Below, piece by piece: positions 25,951 to 35,293 of a stretch of DNA of 64,000 nt. Positions within the stretch are counted from its first letter, which is position 1; each line of letters opens with the position of its first letter. Origin of the DNA: an uncultured Cellvibrio sp. (lineage in GTDB: Bacteria; Pseudomonadota; Gammaproteobacteria; Pseudomonadales; Cellvibrionaceae). The position numbers were made by a program, and so were the translations under genes. The notes beneath the pieces were generated by a model. That model saw only the letters and a list, made by a program, of their open reading frames with translations. It was not told where the DNA came from and ran no database searches. The DNA lies in NCBI GenBank assembly GCA_937958105.1, contig CALFXJ010000061.1:124001-188000 (forward strand). The letters run 5' to 3'.

Positions 25951-26568
25951 TTAAAAATTAAACGCCCAGGCTTTACCGACGGTGGAAAATTTCACCGAAC
26001 CTTTATAGCCGCCGGGAATTGCCAGATAAGCCAGCTCTTTGGATGCACCGATTTCGGAGGTGTAATAACCCAGCAGTACCAGCCCCTTGAATTGCTTGAA
26101 GTACGCCCGGTCCTGCGCCGTAAACTCACCCTGAGCCTGTTCCATCTGTGTCAGCAGTGCAACCTGCTGGGCCTGGGTGCAGGACAGAAATGCTTTGCCA
26201 TAAAGTTTCTCTGCAGTGCTGTTGATTCTTTGCAGGCCCTTGATGAGGGACTCCTGTTCCTGAGCACTCAGACAGCAGGCGGCCTGATGATCAATAAAAT
26301 GATGCACCTCGGCACCGATCGCGCCGGGGGTATCGGTAGCAGGAATGATCAACTCACCCAGCTCGCGCACCAGCGCCAGCTGTTCTGCATTGAATAACCG
26401 CTCTTTCCGCCGCGAGAAATCCCGCGGGCTGCTGAAACTGTCTGCCATGAGGGAAAGAGAGCTGGTTGACAATGCGAGGCCACAAAGCACGGCTATTTGT
26501 TTAATGACTGCCCGTCGCTCGAGTTGAAGGTCGGAAGCAGACAAACCTGGAGGGATGACGCTGGACAT
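25951..26568 (-). CDS. Gluconate 2-dehydrogenase subunit 3 family protein
   Basis: The 205-residue protein has an N-terminal hydrophobic segment after an arginine (RRAVIKQIAVLCGLALSTSSLSLM), which could be a Tat-like or signal-anchor sequence. The body carries the family pattern LALVRELGELIIPATDTPGA and VHHFIDHQAACCLS. This subunit is needed for folding or export of the GMC partner in sugar dehydrogenases. It is the first gene of the cassette, 27 bases before the GMC gene, and a LacI-type palindrome lies 103 bases before its start. Confidence 0.85.
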   Translation of the reverse strand: MSSVIPPGLSASDLQLERRAVIKQIAVLCGLALSTSSLSLMADSFSSPRDFSRRKERLFNAEQLALVRELGELIIPATDTPGAIGAEVHHFIDHQAACCLSAQEQESLIKGLQRINSTAEKLYGKAFLSCTQAQQVALLTQMEQAQGEFTAQDRAYFKQFKGLVLLGYYTSEIGASKELAYLAIPGGYKGSVKFSTVGKAWAFNF

Positions 26569-26670
26569 ACACAGTACCCGGTTGCTGATTAAAACATTGC
26601 GGACAAACAGATAGCCGTTGATGGATCCTGGCTGCAGGGCAGGTTGCCGCGCATATTATTGTGGTTTAAA

Positions 26671-26684
26671 TGTAATCGTTTACA
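26671..26684. promoter_or_regulatory. LacI-family-type operator palindrome
   Basis: TGTAATCGTTTACA is a near-perfect palindrome (TGTAA-n-CG-n-TTACA) with the central CG typical of LacI/GalR-family operators. It lies about 100 bases upstream of the sugar-oxidation cassette on the minus strand, in the spacer after gnd. No LacI-type gene is in the window, so the regulator would be encoded elsewhere. The promoter elements themselves are not clear. Confidence 0.6.
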
Positions 26685-26790
26685 GGGTGTGTGCAAGGAT
26701 ATTTACACAACCATACAAATCATTGAGGTTCTGTAACGGCGTGGTTAACTGGACGAAGGACAGGGAAGAGAAGAGAGGGGGCGATACAAG

Positions 26791-26828
26791 GAAAAACAAT
26801 TCGGGCCAGCCGCAACGCAGCTGACCCG
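26791..26828 (-). terminator. Terminator of gnd
   Basis: On the minus strand CGGGTCAGC, a 9-base loop and GCTGGCCCG (one T-G wobble) are followed by AATTGTTTTTCC, starting 10 bases after the gnd stop. Confidence 0.65.
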
Positions 26829-26837
26829 AGGAATGAC

Positions 26838-28292
26838 TTAGACGTTGTAAGTCGTTGACGCTGTGTTACCACCGCGACCAGTCCAGTTGGTGTGGAAGAA
26901 CTCACCGCGTGGTTTGTCGAGGCGCTCGTAGGTGTGCGCACCGAAGAAGTCGCGCTGGGCCTGCAGCAGGTTTGCCGGCAGACGTGCAGTGCGGAAACCA
27001 TCGAAGTAAGTCAGGGCCGAGGTGATAGTCGGTGCGGGAATGCCGTTGGCAATCGCCGCTGCCGCTACACGGCGCCAGCCAGCCTGGGCTGCATCCACGG
27101 TAGAGCGGAAGTACTCGTCCAGCAGCAGGTTGGTCAGCTCAGGGTTCTTGTCGAAGGCTTCTTTAATGTTGCCCAGGAAAGATGAACGGATGATACAGCC
27201 ACCGCGCCACATCAGAGCAATGCCGCCGTAATTGAGTTTCCAGCCGTATTCCTTCGCCGCTTCGCGCATCAGCAGGTAGCCTTGAGCGTAGGAAATAATC
27301 TTCGAGGCATAAAGAGCATTGCGCAGATCGTCGATAAACGCTTTCTTGTCGCCTTCGAATTTGATGGCTGGGCCGCTGATAACTTTAGACGCTTCTACGC
27401 GCTGATCTTTCTGCGCTGACAGGCAGCGGGCAAAAACAGCTTCGGAGATAAGGGTCAACGGGATACCGAGGTCCAACGCGATAACGCCCGTCCACTTACC
27501 GGTACCTTTCTGGCCGGCGGTATCGAGAATCTTGTCAACCAGCGGAGCGCCGTCTTCGTCTTTATAAGCGAGGATGTCGCGGGTGATTTCGATGAGGTAA
27601 GAATCCAGTTCGCCCTGGTTCCACTCTTTAAATACTTCGTGCATCTCATCAGCGGACATGCCCAGCATGTCTTTCATGATCTGGTAGGCTTCACAGATCA
27701 ATTGCATATCGCCGTATTCGATACCGTTATGCACCATCTTCACGAAATGGCCGGCACCGTTCTCACCTACCCAGTCACAGCAGGGGCTGCCATCTTCGAC
27801 CTTGGCGGCGATATCCTGGAAGATCGGTTTGACGTGGGGCCATGCAGCTGGTGAACCACCGGGCATGATTGATGGGCCAGTCAGTGCGCCTTCTTCACCA
27901 CCGGACACACCGGTACCAATAAATAACAGGCCCTTGCTCTCCAGATAAGCGGTGCGGCGATCAGTATCGGGGTAATGGGTATTACCGCCGTCAATGATGA
28001 TATCGCCCGGCTCAAGGTGGGGGATCAGTTGCTCGATGAAATCGTCTACAGCTTTACCGGCTTTAACCATCAGCATGATCTTGCGCGGTTTGGCCAGGGA
28101 CTGCACCAGCTCTTCAATAGAGCGAGCGCCACGAATGGTCTTGCCCTTGGCGCGGCCTTCAATGAAGGCGTCAACTTTTTCAACGGAGCGGTTGTAAGCG
28201 GTGACGGTGTAGCCTTTGCTCGCCATGTTCAGGATGAGGTTTTCGCCCATCACGGCGAGACCAACGAGGCCTATGTCAGAAAGTGGTTTCAT
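26838..28292 (-). CDS. gnd: 6-phosphogluconate dehydrogenase, decarboxylating
   Basis: The 484-residue protein is the pentose-phosphate enzyme that converts 6-phosphogluconate to ribulose 5-phosphate with NADP. Visible are the nucleotide fold GLVGLAVMGENL, the substrate signature IIDGGNTHYPDT, GTGVSGGEEGALTGPSIMPGG, the catalytic HFVKMVHNGIEYGDMQ and the conserved Arg region RIIRSSFLG-like (CIIRSSFLGNI). Length and motifs are those of the long (E. coli-like) form. It is monocistronic, with its own terminator. It links functionally to the pentose catabolism genes at the right end of the window. Confidence 0.98.
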   Translation of the reverse strand: MKPLSDIGLVGLAVMGENLILNMASKGYTVTAYNRSVEKVDAFIEGRAKGKTIRGARSIEELVQSLAKPRKIMLMVKAGKAVDDFIEQLIPHLEPGDIIIDGGNTHYPDTDRRTAYLESKGLLFIGTGVSGGEEGALTGPSIMPGGSPAAWPHVKPIFQDIAAKVEDGSPCCDWVGENGAGHFVKMVHNGIEYGDMQLICEAYQIMKDMLGMSADEMHEVFKEWNQGELDSYLIEITRDILAYKDEDGAPLVDKILDTAGQKGTGKWTGVIALDLGIPLTLISEAVFARCLSAQKDQRVEASKVISGPAIKFEGDKKAFIDDLRNALYASKIISYAQGYLLMREAAKEYGWKLNYGGIALMWRGGCIIRSSFLGNIKEAFDKNPELTNLLLDEYFRSTVDAAQAGWRRVAAAAIANGIPAPTITSALTYFDGFRTARLPANLLQAQRDFFGAHTYERLDKPRGEFFHTNWTGRGGNTASTTYNV

Positions 28293-28794
28293 AGAGAGGA
28301 TGCCTGTTATCAGTGGTTGATGTTCTCATGAGGGTTGTGGCGCTGAGCGCTCTTGTAGGGCCGCGTATTATTCAACTTTACGGAGCAAATGAACAGTCGC
28401 CGCAACAAAGTTCTGGCTGCTTAAACCACAGCTTCAGTTGCTGATTGACCCGGAAGATAAAGCATGCGTTCACACCAACAGGCAGGAAAACCCCGAAATC
28501 TGCGCCGAAATCGCCTTCATATTCCCTTAAAAACCCGCAGGCGCACAAAGTAACATCATCATTCGCCACCCACTATCAAACTTTCACCAATGAATCCCTG
28601 TAGGTCGGATTAGCCAAAGGTAATTCGACGCTCTCCTCCATTCCATCACCCCAGCCCCTAACACCGCAGGTCGGATTAGCCAAAGGCGTAATCCGATGCT
28701 CCCCCTCTCATTCCACCACTCCGGCTCTTAACACCGTAGGTCGGATTAGCCGCAGGCGTAATCCGACAATCCCCACCCGCTCCAGTCAAACCAT
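28293..28794. other. Intergenic region between queG and gnd with REP cluster
   Basis: This 502-base gap holds the gnd promoter region at its left end and three REP-like elements at its right end (28600-28767). The middle (about 28380-28570) carries a 63-codon minus frame, Cys- and Phe-rich without a clear ribosome binding site, which was not called a gene. Confidence 0.5.
28600..28767. repeat. Three REP-like palindromes in tandem array
   Basis: Copies lie at 28600-28629, 28666-28696 and 28736-28767. Each reads G(T/C)AGGTCGGATTAGC, a variable 5-6-base core and (C)GTAATCCGA(C), so each can fold into a stem. The unit repeats every 66-70 bases because the spacers are related too (CATTCCA-C-A-C-C... 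TAACACC in both). The first copy is the most decayed (TAATTCGAC). They lie downstream of queG on its strand. The family also occurs at 18557. REP elements of this type are spread by RAYT transposases, none of which is in view. Confidence 0.85.
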
Positions 28795-29913
28795 CTACCC
28801 CTCCCGCCGAATCTTCCGTTTGCGGCGATGCTCCGGCCGCGCCTGCTGAGCCAGGGCCCAGTCAATATGCTCACGCACCATCTCCGACACCTGCGGGCGC
28901 CGGGCCTCCAGCGCCGCCACTATCGCCGGATCGGCGGGCGCATTGCCCAGCCCGACCGCCAGGTTGCGCAGCCAGCCCTCATAACCCGTACGCCGGATGG
29001 CGGAGCCTTCGGTGTAGCGTAGAAATTCCTCCTCAGTCCACTTGAACAGCGTCAGCAGGTCACTGTCCGCCAGCCCATGGCGCGGCAGAAAATCTGTCTC
29101 ACAGGTGGACTGAGCATATTTGTTCCAAGGGCAGATCGCCTGGCAGTCATCGCAACCGAATACCCGGTTACCCATGGGCTCTCGAAACTCTTCGGGTATG
29201 GCTCCGGGGTTTTCGATCGTCAGATAGGAGATACAGCGGCGGGCATCAAGGACGTAAGGCTGGGGAAACGCGTCCGTGGGGCAGACTTTGAGGCAGGCGG
29301 TACAGTCGCCGCAGCGATTGGGCTGCCCGGAGCAGTCCACCGGCAGAGGGAGAAAGGTAAACAGCTCCCCGAGAAAAAACCAGCTGCCGGCCTCGCTGTT
29401 GAGGATCAGGGTGTGCTTTCCGGTCCAGCCCAGCCCGGCCTTTTCTGCCAGGGGGCGTTCCATGACCGGCGCGCTGTCGACAAAGGCGCGGTTCTGGACC
29501 TCGCCTTTACCGGGAAAGTCCGCCGGCAGCGCGGCATCGATGCGCTGGGCCAGCTGGCTGAGGCGTTTGCGGATTAACTTATGGTAATCGCGGCCGAGGG
29601 TGTAGCGGGAGATGTAAGCCTTGGTGGGATCTTTAAGAATTCTGATCTGTTGCGTATCGCCGGGCAGGTAATCCATGCGCACCGAGATCACTCGCACCGT
29701 GCCCGGCACCAGCTCCGCCGGCCGCGACCGCTTATTGCCGTGGGCAGCGAGCCACGCCATGGTGCCCTGATACCCCTGCTCAAGCCACTGGTGCAGGCGT
29801 GTTTCAGCGGTGCCGAGGTCGGTATCCGTAATACCTACCTGCTGAAATCCCAGCTCCCGGCCCCACACCTTGATGTCGGCCGCGAGCTGGGTAAAGTCAA
29901 TGTTATCAATCAT
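28795..29913 (-). CDS. queG: Epoxyqueuosine reductase
   Basis: The 372-residue protein reduces epoxyqueuosine to queuosine in tRNA wobble positions, using cobalamin and two 4Fe-4S clusters. The ferredoxin-like clusters are plain: CGDCTACLKVCPTDAF and CDDCQAICPWN (with the preceding RRCISYLT). The start MIDNIDFTQL at 29913 matches the family length (E. coli 379). An upstream ATG at 30024 would add 37 residues without homology. It diverges from nnr, the same arrangement as in E. coli and Pseudomonas. Confidence 0.96.
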   Translation of the reverse strand: MIDNIDFTQLAADIKVWGRELGFQQVGITDTDLGTAETRLHQWLEQGYQGTMAWLAAHGNKRSRPAELVPGTVRVISVRMDYLPGDTQQIRILKDPTKAYISRYTLGRDYHKLIRKRLSQLAQRIDAALPADFPGKGEVQNRAFVDSAPVMERPLAEKAGLGWTGKHTLILNSEAGSWFFLGELFTFLPLPVDCSGQPNRCGDCTACLKVCPTDAFPQPYVLDARRCISYLTIENPGAIPEEFREPMGNRVFGCDDCQAICPWNKYAQSTCETDFLPRHGLADSDLLTLFKWTEEEFLRYTEGSAIRRTGYEGWLRNLAVGLGNAPADPAIVAALEARRPQVSEMVREHIDWALAQQARPEHRRKRKIRREG

Positions 29914-30118
29914 GTGTCGGAATGGTTTGATCGTGAGGGGCACATTGTGCCAGAGAATGGCCGGATTAAATGGGCGCTCTGTATTTAACATTACCGAGGC
30001 AGGCAAGTTGCGTATAATCCGCACACTTTTCTTATGTACATTGCCTTCGTTTATGTACTTCTTTTAATGGACTCAGCGGCAGGCCTTCGGCGCTGACCGC
30101 CCACGCACCGAGATTGCC

Positions 30119-31636
30119 ATGACGCTACAAACCCTCGACAACCGTCCTTTTCCTGCTTCCCTGTATACCGCCGCTGAGGTCCGCGCGCTGGATACGGCAG
30201 CCATCGCTGCCGGTACCCCGGGCATCCTGCTGATGAAGCGTGCAGGGCGCGCTGTGTATGCAGCCGTGCGGCAGGCCTATCCGGGCGTTCAGCCGCTCAC
30301 GGTATTCTGCGGTGCCGGCAATAATGCAGGGGATGGCTATGTAGTGGCTGGTCTTGCTGCTCAGCAAGGGGTGCCGGTGCGGGTTATCCAGGTGGGACCT
30401 CTTGAGAAACTTACCGGCGATGCGCGACTGGCCTACGACTTCGCCTGTCAGGAGAGGGTGGAGATCGTACCGTTTGAAACCGCGCGCCTACCCACCGACG
30501 GGGTTGTGATTGATGCCCTGCTGGGGATTGGTCTGAAGGGAACCGTCCGCGAACCCTTTGTGCAGGCTATTGAACAGATCAACCGTTGCGGCCTTCCGGT
30601 TGTAGCCGTGGACTTGCCCTCCGGGCTTGATGCGGACACAGGAGCTGTTCAAGGTTCTGCGGTGCAGGCAGCGTTGACAGTGACTTTCATCGGCACCAAG
30701 CGCGGCCTGCTGACTGGCCGGGGCCCTGCATTGTGCGGGGATGTGGTGTTGGCGGACCTCGGTGTAGCGGAAGATATCCTGAACAGGCAGGCCGCCTCAG
30801 CGGAGCATCTCGAACTGACGACCCTGTTACACCGGCTGGCTCCGCGCGCGACCGATGCTCACAAAGGTGACTTTGGCCATGTGATGGTGATTGGTGGCGA
30901 TACCGGTTATGGGGGTGCCGCCCTGATGGCGGCGGAGGCGGCTGCACGCACTGGCGCCGGTCTGGTCAGCATTGCCACCCGCCCGGAACACGTCCCCGCC
31001 ATTCTGGCACGCCGGCCGGAGGTCATGGCTTGTGGCGTGGTCTCCGGTCAGGAACTGGAACCCTGGCTGACGCGGCCGACGGTGCTCGTGGTCGGTCCGG
31101 GTCTGGGCCGTTCTCCCTGGTCTGAGCAGATGTTGCAGCAGGCGGTGAAGAGCGGCCTGCCGCTGGTATTGGATGCCGATGCGCTGAACATCATCGCTGC
31201 CGGCCGGGTAGTCCCCCCCAATACCCGTCGTGATGACTGGGTGCTGACGCCGCATCCGGGAGAGGCCGGGCGACTGCTGGCCGTAGAGACAGCACAGATA
31301 CAGCAGGATCGTTTTGCCGCGATTACTGCTCTTCAGCAGCGTTACGGCGGAGCCGTGATCCTCAAAGGGGCGGGCAGTCTCGTGGCAGCTGAGGACGGTC
31401 GAATCGGTGTGGTGACAGCGGGTAATCCCGGCATGGCCACCGGCGGAATGGGCGATGTGCTCAGCGGTATCCTGGGTGGCCTGATTGCTCAGGGGCTGAC
31501 GATCCGCGAGGCTGCCCGGTTGGGCGCCTGTCTGCATGCCACCGCTGCCGATCTCGCGGCGGATGAAGTCGGGCAGCGCAGCCTGCTGGCTACGGACCTG
31601 ATTCCTTATCTGTGTCAGCTGCTCAGCGACCAATAG
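30119..31636 (+). CDS. nnr: Bifunctional NAD(P)H-hydrate repair enzyme (epimerase/dehydratase)
   Basis: The 505-residue fusion repairs damaged NADH and NADPH. The N-terminal epimerase half (about 15-225) has LLMKRAGRAVY, VFCGAGNNAGDGYVVA and AVDLPSGLDADTG. The C-terminal ADP-dependent dehydratase half (about 235-500) has HKGDFGHVMVIGGD, the glycine-rich VGPGLGRS and the signature GNPGMATGGMGDVLSGILGG. It is the first gene of the nnr-tsaE pair, 26 bases before tsaE. Confidence 0.96.
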   Translation: MTLQTLDNRPFPASLYTAAEVRALDTAAIAAGTPGILLMKRAGRAVYAAVRQAYPGVQPLTVFCGAGNNAGDGYVVAGLAAQQGVPVRVIQVGPLEKLTGDARLAYDFACQERVEIVPFETARLPTDGVVIDALLGIGLKGTVREPFVQAIEQINRCGLPVVAVDLPSGLDADTGAVQGSAVQAALTVTFIGTKRGLLTGRGPALCGDVVLADLGVAEDILNRQAASAEHLELTTLLHRLAPRATDAHKGDFGHVMVIGGDTGYGGAALMAAEAAARTGAGLVSIATRPEHVPAILARRPEVMACGVVSGQELEPWLTRPTVLVVGPGLGRSPWSEQMLQQAVKSGLPLVLDADALNIIAAGRVVPPNTRRDDWVLTPHPGEAGRLLAVETAQIQQDRFAAITALQQRYGGAVILKGAGSLVAAEDGRIGVVTAGNPGMATGGMGDVLSGILGGLIAQGLTIREAARLGACLHATAADLAADEVGQRSLLATDLIPYLCQLLSDQ

Positions 31637-31662
31637 AAGATGCGGATGAGGCTGACTGACGC

Positions 31663-32136
31663 ATGAGTAAATTGAGCAGTAAAACCTGGGAGATTGATAA
31701 TGAAACAGACATGGTGGCCCTGGGGGAACAGTGGGGGCTGCATCTGACCCGGACACCCGAGGCGATTACCCTGTTTCTGGATGGTGATCTCGGTGCGGGA
31801 AAAACCACGCTGACGCGGGGCATCCTGCGCGCGTTCGGCCACACCGGGGCGGTAAAAAGCCCGACTTATACACTGGTGGAAGCCTACGAGTTTCCGGAAC
31901 GTCGGGTGTATCACTTTGACCTTTATCGTCTGGGCGACCCGGAAGAGCTGGAATACATGGGCATCCGCGATTACTTTGATGAAGGCAGTATCTGCGTGAT
32001 CGAATGGCCAACCCGCGGAGCAGGCGTACTGCCCACCCCGGACTGGCAGATAGAGGTCGAGACGGCGGGGCTTGGGCGGCGAATTTGCGTCCATGCGCTG
32101 ACCGCTGCCGGTGAAGCGCTGCTGCAGGCGCTTTAA
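31663..32136 (+). CDS. tsaE: tRNA threonylcarbamoyladenosine biosynthesis ATPase TsaE
   Basis: The 157-residue ATPase works with TsaB and TsaD to make t6A at position 37 of ANN-decoding tRNAs. The P loop [14 protein letters not shown], the switch-like [11 protein letters not shown] and [17 protein letters not shown] are diagnostic. It follows nnr directly, as in most gammaproteobacteria, but the usual next gene amiB is displaced by an opposite-strand TraF-like gene. Confidence 0.97.
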   Translation: MSKLSSKTWEIDNETDMVALGEQWGLHLTRTPEAITLFLDGDLGAGKTTLTRGILRAFGHTGAVKSPTYTLVEAYEFPERRVYHFDLYRLGDPEELEYMGIRDYFDEGSICVIEWPTRGAGVLPTPDWQIEVETAGLGRRICVHALTAAGEALLQAL

Positions 32137-32144
32137 TGATGTCC

Positions 32145-33491
32145 CTAGAACGCCCAGCCGAACTGTAAACTTCCCGCCTCATAGTCACTGCTGGCAGCAT
32201 AGCCGAGCTCCAGCACCGCCCGCTTCCACTGATAACCAATGCCAGCCGAGGTGACGCTGGAGCGGAAATTGGTCTGGTCTTCCCGGTAGCCTGCACGCAG
32301 GGCCAGACGATCAAACGCAATATATTCAATCCCCAGGCTCAGGTCTTTCGAAGGCGCTTCATTAGCCAGCGGTGTGGATTCGCGCAGGTCAAAGTCCACG
32401 CCGATGGTCAACACATCCGTCACATAGGCGAATCCCAGACGCGCGCGGGGTTTAAGTTGTACGATCTGGGCCGGCAGAACCTCACCGGTATCTGGATCTA
32501 TACGGGGCGCCGTGCTGAATTCTTTGGCGATGACATCCTTCACGGCGACGCTCAGGCGATAGTGGTCTTCGATTAACGCGGCGATGCCGACATCCGCATT
32601 CACCGTAATATGGGTTTTCTTGGAGTCGGAAAAGCGCCGTGTGCCATCGTCAGTGCTGGTGATTCCGCTGCTGATATCCAGTGTTTCGCGATAGGCGTCC
32701 ACCCGTTGCAATTTGGGGGTGATACCAAAAGAAATATCGTGACCGTCTACCTCAAACTCCTTCGCCAGAGATACGCCCCACTCGGCGATGGTGAGGGCGC
32801 TCACATCACCACTTGAGGTCAATTCGTCCACCGGGTCGCGCAGGTTGCCCGTTTCATCCAGCAGCGCAGGATCAATACTGCCAATATCGCCACCGACGGC
32901 TACGGCCTCCATAGCTTGAATATATTGATCCAGCAGATTGCGGTCCGCCTCACTGATGTCCGCGCGCCCGCCACCCAGTGCCCGTACGCCGACATAAAAT
33001 GCTCCGCCTTCGCGCTTGCTCGGCTCACTGACGGAGAAACCGACAAAGGCATCCACACTCAGGTCCTGATTACCAAGCTGATCCAGCAGGTCGCGCAGAT
33101 CGCGGGAAACACCGGCCACTGCACCGGCATTTTCAGCCGTGCGCAGCCCATTGAAGTTGTTGACGGCCGTACGCAGCTGCTCATCGAGTTCGTCATCTGC
33201 CGCGTCCAGTGTCTGTTCAACCGTATCGGAAAGCTGCACCACAATATTGGGAAATGAGATACGCCCATCCCGGGAATCATCCTCATCTTTATCGTGGAAC
33301 GACAGGAGCGCTGGATTATAAAACTGCGCCTGGGAGGTATTACCCGCGGCTACGGCGGTGCCGCCCATCGCTAATCCGCGCGCATCAAAAATGCCGTAGC
33401 TCACCGCGCTCGCCGGCACAGCGGAGAGAGCTAACAATCCACAGGAAAGAGAGGCCAGTTGTCGGGCAGAAAAAGGGCGGAAGACGTACAT
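32145..33491 (-). CDS. TraF-like putative outer-membrane protein
   Basis: The 448-residue protein has a signal peptide (about 1-29, ending AVPASA) and opens with the pattern YGIFDARGLAMGGTAVAAGN... FYNPALLS, which resembles the conjugal transfer protein TraF type 2 family and FadL-like barrels. The C-terminal half is rich in beta strands (LGFAYVTDVLTIGVDFDL, LALRAGYRED, AVLELGYAAS) and ends in LQFGWAF, a BAM-type terminal Phe. No conjugation genes are present, so a transport or conjugation role should not be assumed. Its stop is 8 bases from the tsaE stop (convergent), and it splits the tsaE-amiB pair. Confidence 0.75.
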   Translation of the reverse strand: MYVFRPFSARQLASLSCGLLALSAVPASAVSYGIFDARGLAMGGTAVAAGNTSQAQFYNPALLSFHDKDEDDSRDGRISFPNIVVQLSDTVEQTLDAADDELDEQLRTAVNNFNGLRTAENAGAVAGVSRDLRDLLDQLGNQDLSVDAFVGFSVSEPSKREGGAFYVGVRALGGGRADISEADRNLLDQYIQAMEAVAVGGDIGSIDPALLDETGNLRDPVDELTSSGDVSALTIAEWGVSLAKEFEVDGHDISFGITPKLQRVDAYRETLDISSGITSTDDGTRRFSDSKKTHITVNADVGIAALIEDHYRLSVAVKDVIAKEFSTAPRIDPDTGEVLPAQIVQLKPRARLGFAYVTDVLTIGVDFDLRESTPLANEAPSKDLSLGIEYIAFDRLALRAGYREDQTNFRSSVTSAGIGYQWKRAVLELGYAASSDYEAGSLQFGWAF

Positions 33492-33827
33492 GGTGATAAT
33501 CCCGTGGCAATAAATCGATAAAGTGAGTTATGAAACAGAATTTCAGCAGTATAGGTGCTTTTATGGGAATCCTGCTGACAAGGCATTCACACTTGTGCGA
33601 GTTAATTGGCTGGAAAGATTGCGTAATTTTTGCTGGAGCTGTGCATCTTGATTGGGTAGAGTGACCGCATTTGCGGCAGTGGATTAAGTTGGTCCACCCA
33701 TGACCTATACTTATAGCGGTTGGCCGCAGTGGCTCGGGGCTGTAGCGCCCCTTCAGTGACCCTTTTGAAATCCATGTTGTCACAGGGGAAATTCGCTTCC
33801 CTATCATAATAGCCAGAGAGTAAAGCG
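33492..33827. promoter_or_regulatory. Divergent region upstream of TraF-like gene and amiB
   Basis: This 336-base spacer must hold the promoter of the amiB-mutL-miaA-hfq transcripts. Two small inverted repeats are visible, GGGGC-TGTA-GCGCCCC near 33736 and GGGAA-attcgc-TTCCC near 33786. A TTGTCA/TATCAT pair with 19-base spacing just before amiB could be a weak sigma-70 promoter. Nothing coding was seen. Confidence 0.35.
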
Positions 33828-35258
33828 TTGTTGCAGAGCACTACCAGAACCCTGTCCCTGCTATTCGGCCTGCTGTTATGCGCAGGTCTGGTATTCCTGT
33901 CTCCCGTCACCACTGCCGCGGTTATCGAAGGTATGCGTATCTGGCGCGCGCCGGATCACACCCGTATCGTGCTTGATCTCAGTGGTCCGGTGGAGCATGT
34001 GATCGCACCCCTTGCCAATCCCGAGCGTCTGGTACTGGATATTACTGGCGCAGCCCTGAAGGCTGATCCGAATCAATTGCCGCTGGCAGATACGCCCGTA
34101 GCCCAGATTCGTACGGCGGTACAAAATCAGACTGATGTGCGCATCGTCTTTGATCTTAAAACCAAAGTTCAGCCCCGCAGTTTTCTGCTCAAGCCTTTTG
34201 CCGGCAACAGCGATCGGCTGGTGCTGGATCTATATGACATAGTGCCGGAACAACAACCGGCAGCTACTGCATCGGTAAAAACACCCGCTGCGACAACCGC
34301 CACCGGAAATATTCCCGTGCCTGCGGTCTCTCCGCAGGCCGCCGTGAAGACTCAGGCAGCAGTGAATGGTGAACGTGACATTATCATTGCCATTGATGCC
34401 GGGCACGGTGGGGAAGACCCGGGTGCTATAGGTCCAAAACGTCTGCGCGAAAAAGATGTGACGCTCGCCATCAGTAAAGAATTGGTTGCTGCAATCAACG
34501 CAGAGCGGGGCTTTACGGCCAAACTGGTGCGCACCGGCGATTATTTTATTCCGCTCAAAAAGCGCCGCGATATTGCGCGGAATATGCAGGCTGATCTGTT
34601 TGTGTCTATCCATGCGGACGCATTCCATAAATCATCCGCCCGCGGCGCCTCGGTATTTGCATTATCGCGGCACGGTGCCACCAGTGAGACAGCCCGCTTT
34701 CTTGCGCAGCGTGAGAATGAAGCGGATCTGATCGGCGGCGTGGGCGGTATCAGTCTGGAAGACAAAGATGAAATGCTTGCGGGAGTGCTGGTGGATTTAT
34801 CCATGACCGCAACACTGAACTCCAGTCTGCAGGTGGGTAATCATGTGTTGAATTCCATGGGCACCATTGCGAGGCTGCACAAGAATCATGTGGAGCAGGC
34901 GGGCTTCATGGTGTTGAAGTCACCGGATGTCCCTTCGATTCTGGTGGAAACCGGATTTATCTCGAACCCTGAAGAAGCCGCGAAACTTGCTTCTCCTGCT
35001 TATCGTAAACAAATGGCCCAGGCAGTATTCAAAGGTGTTCGCCAGTATTTTGTGCAACATCCTCCGGCCGGCACTTACATTGCCGCCCAGCAGGGCGCTG
35101 GCAGTAATAGTGTACGGGAGCATGTCATCGCACCCGGTGATACCCTTACCGCGATCGCTCAGCGGTACAATGTCAGTGTCAGCCAGCTGCTGTCGCATAA
35201 CGGGATGAAGAGTCACGTCATCAAAGTCGGACAGACGCTGAAAATTCCTGCTTCCTGA
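33828..35258 (+). CDS. amiB: N-acetylmuramoyl-L-alanine amidase AmiB type
   Basis: The 476-residue periplasmic amidase splits septal peptidoglycan at division. The order is signal peptide (about 1-28), AMIN domain (about 30-130; [16 protein letters not shown]), an Ala/Thr/Pro linker, amidase_3 domain (about 180-400) and one C-terminal LysM domain (about 425-475; [19 protein letters not shown]). Zinc ligands are in [12 protein letters not shown], an REKD Glu and SIHADAFH. A stop codon at 33810 in the same frame forces the start to the TTG at 33828 (or 33831). The gene lies upstream of mutL, as in E. coli, after the inserted TraF-like gene. Confidence 0.95.
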   Translation: MLQSTTRTLSLLFGLLLCAGLVFLSPVTTAAVIEGMRIWRAPDHTRIVLDLSGPVEHVIAPLANPERLVLDITGAALKADPNQLPLADTPVAQIRTAVQNQTDVRIVFDLKTKVQPRSFLLKPFAGNSDRLVLDLYDIVPEQQPAATASVKTPAATTATGNIPVPAVSPQAAVKTQAAVNGERDIIIAIDAGHGGEDPGAIGPKRLREKDVTLAISKELVAAINAERGFTAKLVRTGDYFIPLKKRRDIARNMQADLFVSIHADAFHKSSARGASVFALSRHGATSETARFLAQRENEADLIGGVGGISLEDKDEMLAGVLVDLSMTATLNSSLQVGNHVLNSMGTIARLHKNHVEQAGFMVLKSPDVPSILVETGFISNPEEAAKLASPAYRKQMAQAVFKGVRQYFVQHPPAGTYIAAQQGAGSNSVREHVIAPGDTLTAIAQRYNVSVSQLLSHNGMKSHVIKVGQTLKIPAS

Positions 35259-35293
35259 TTCAGGCAGCGGACCATCTCTGATATTTCACGCTC

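Noticed and set aside
28378..28569. 63-codon minus-strand frame between queG and gnd
   Set aside because: No convincing ribosome binding site, Cys/Phe-rich without recognisable motif, and next to REP elements; not enough to call a gene.
32145..33491. Conjugation or integrative element indicated by the TraF-like gene
   Set aside because: No relaxase, coupling protein, pilus gene, integrase or direct repeats nearby; the family name alone is not evidence of conjugation.
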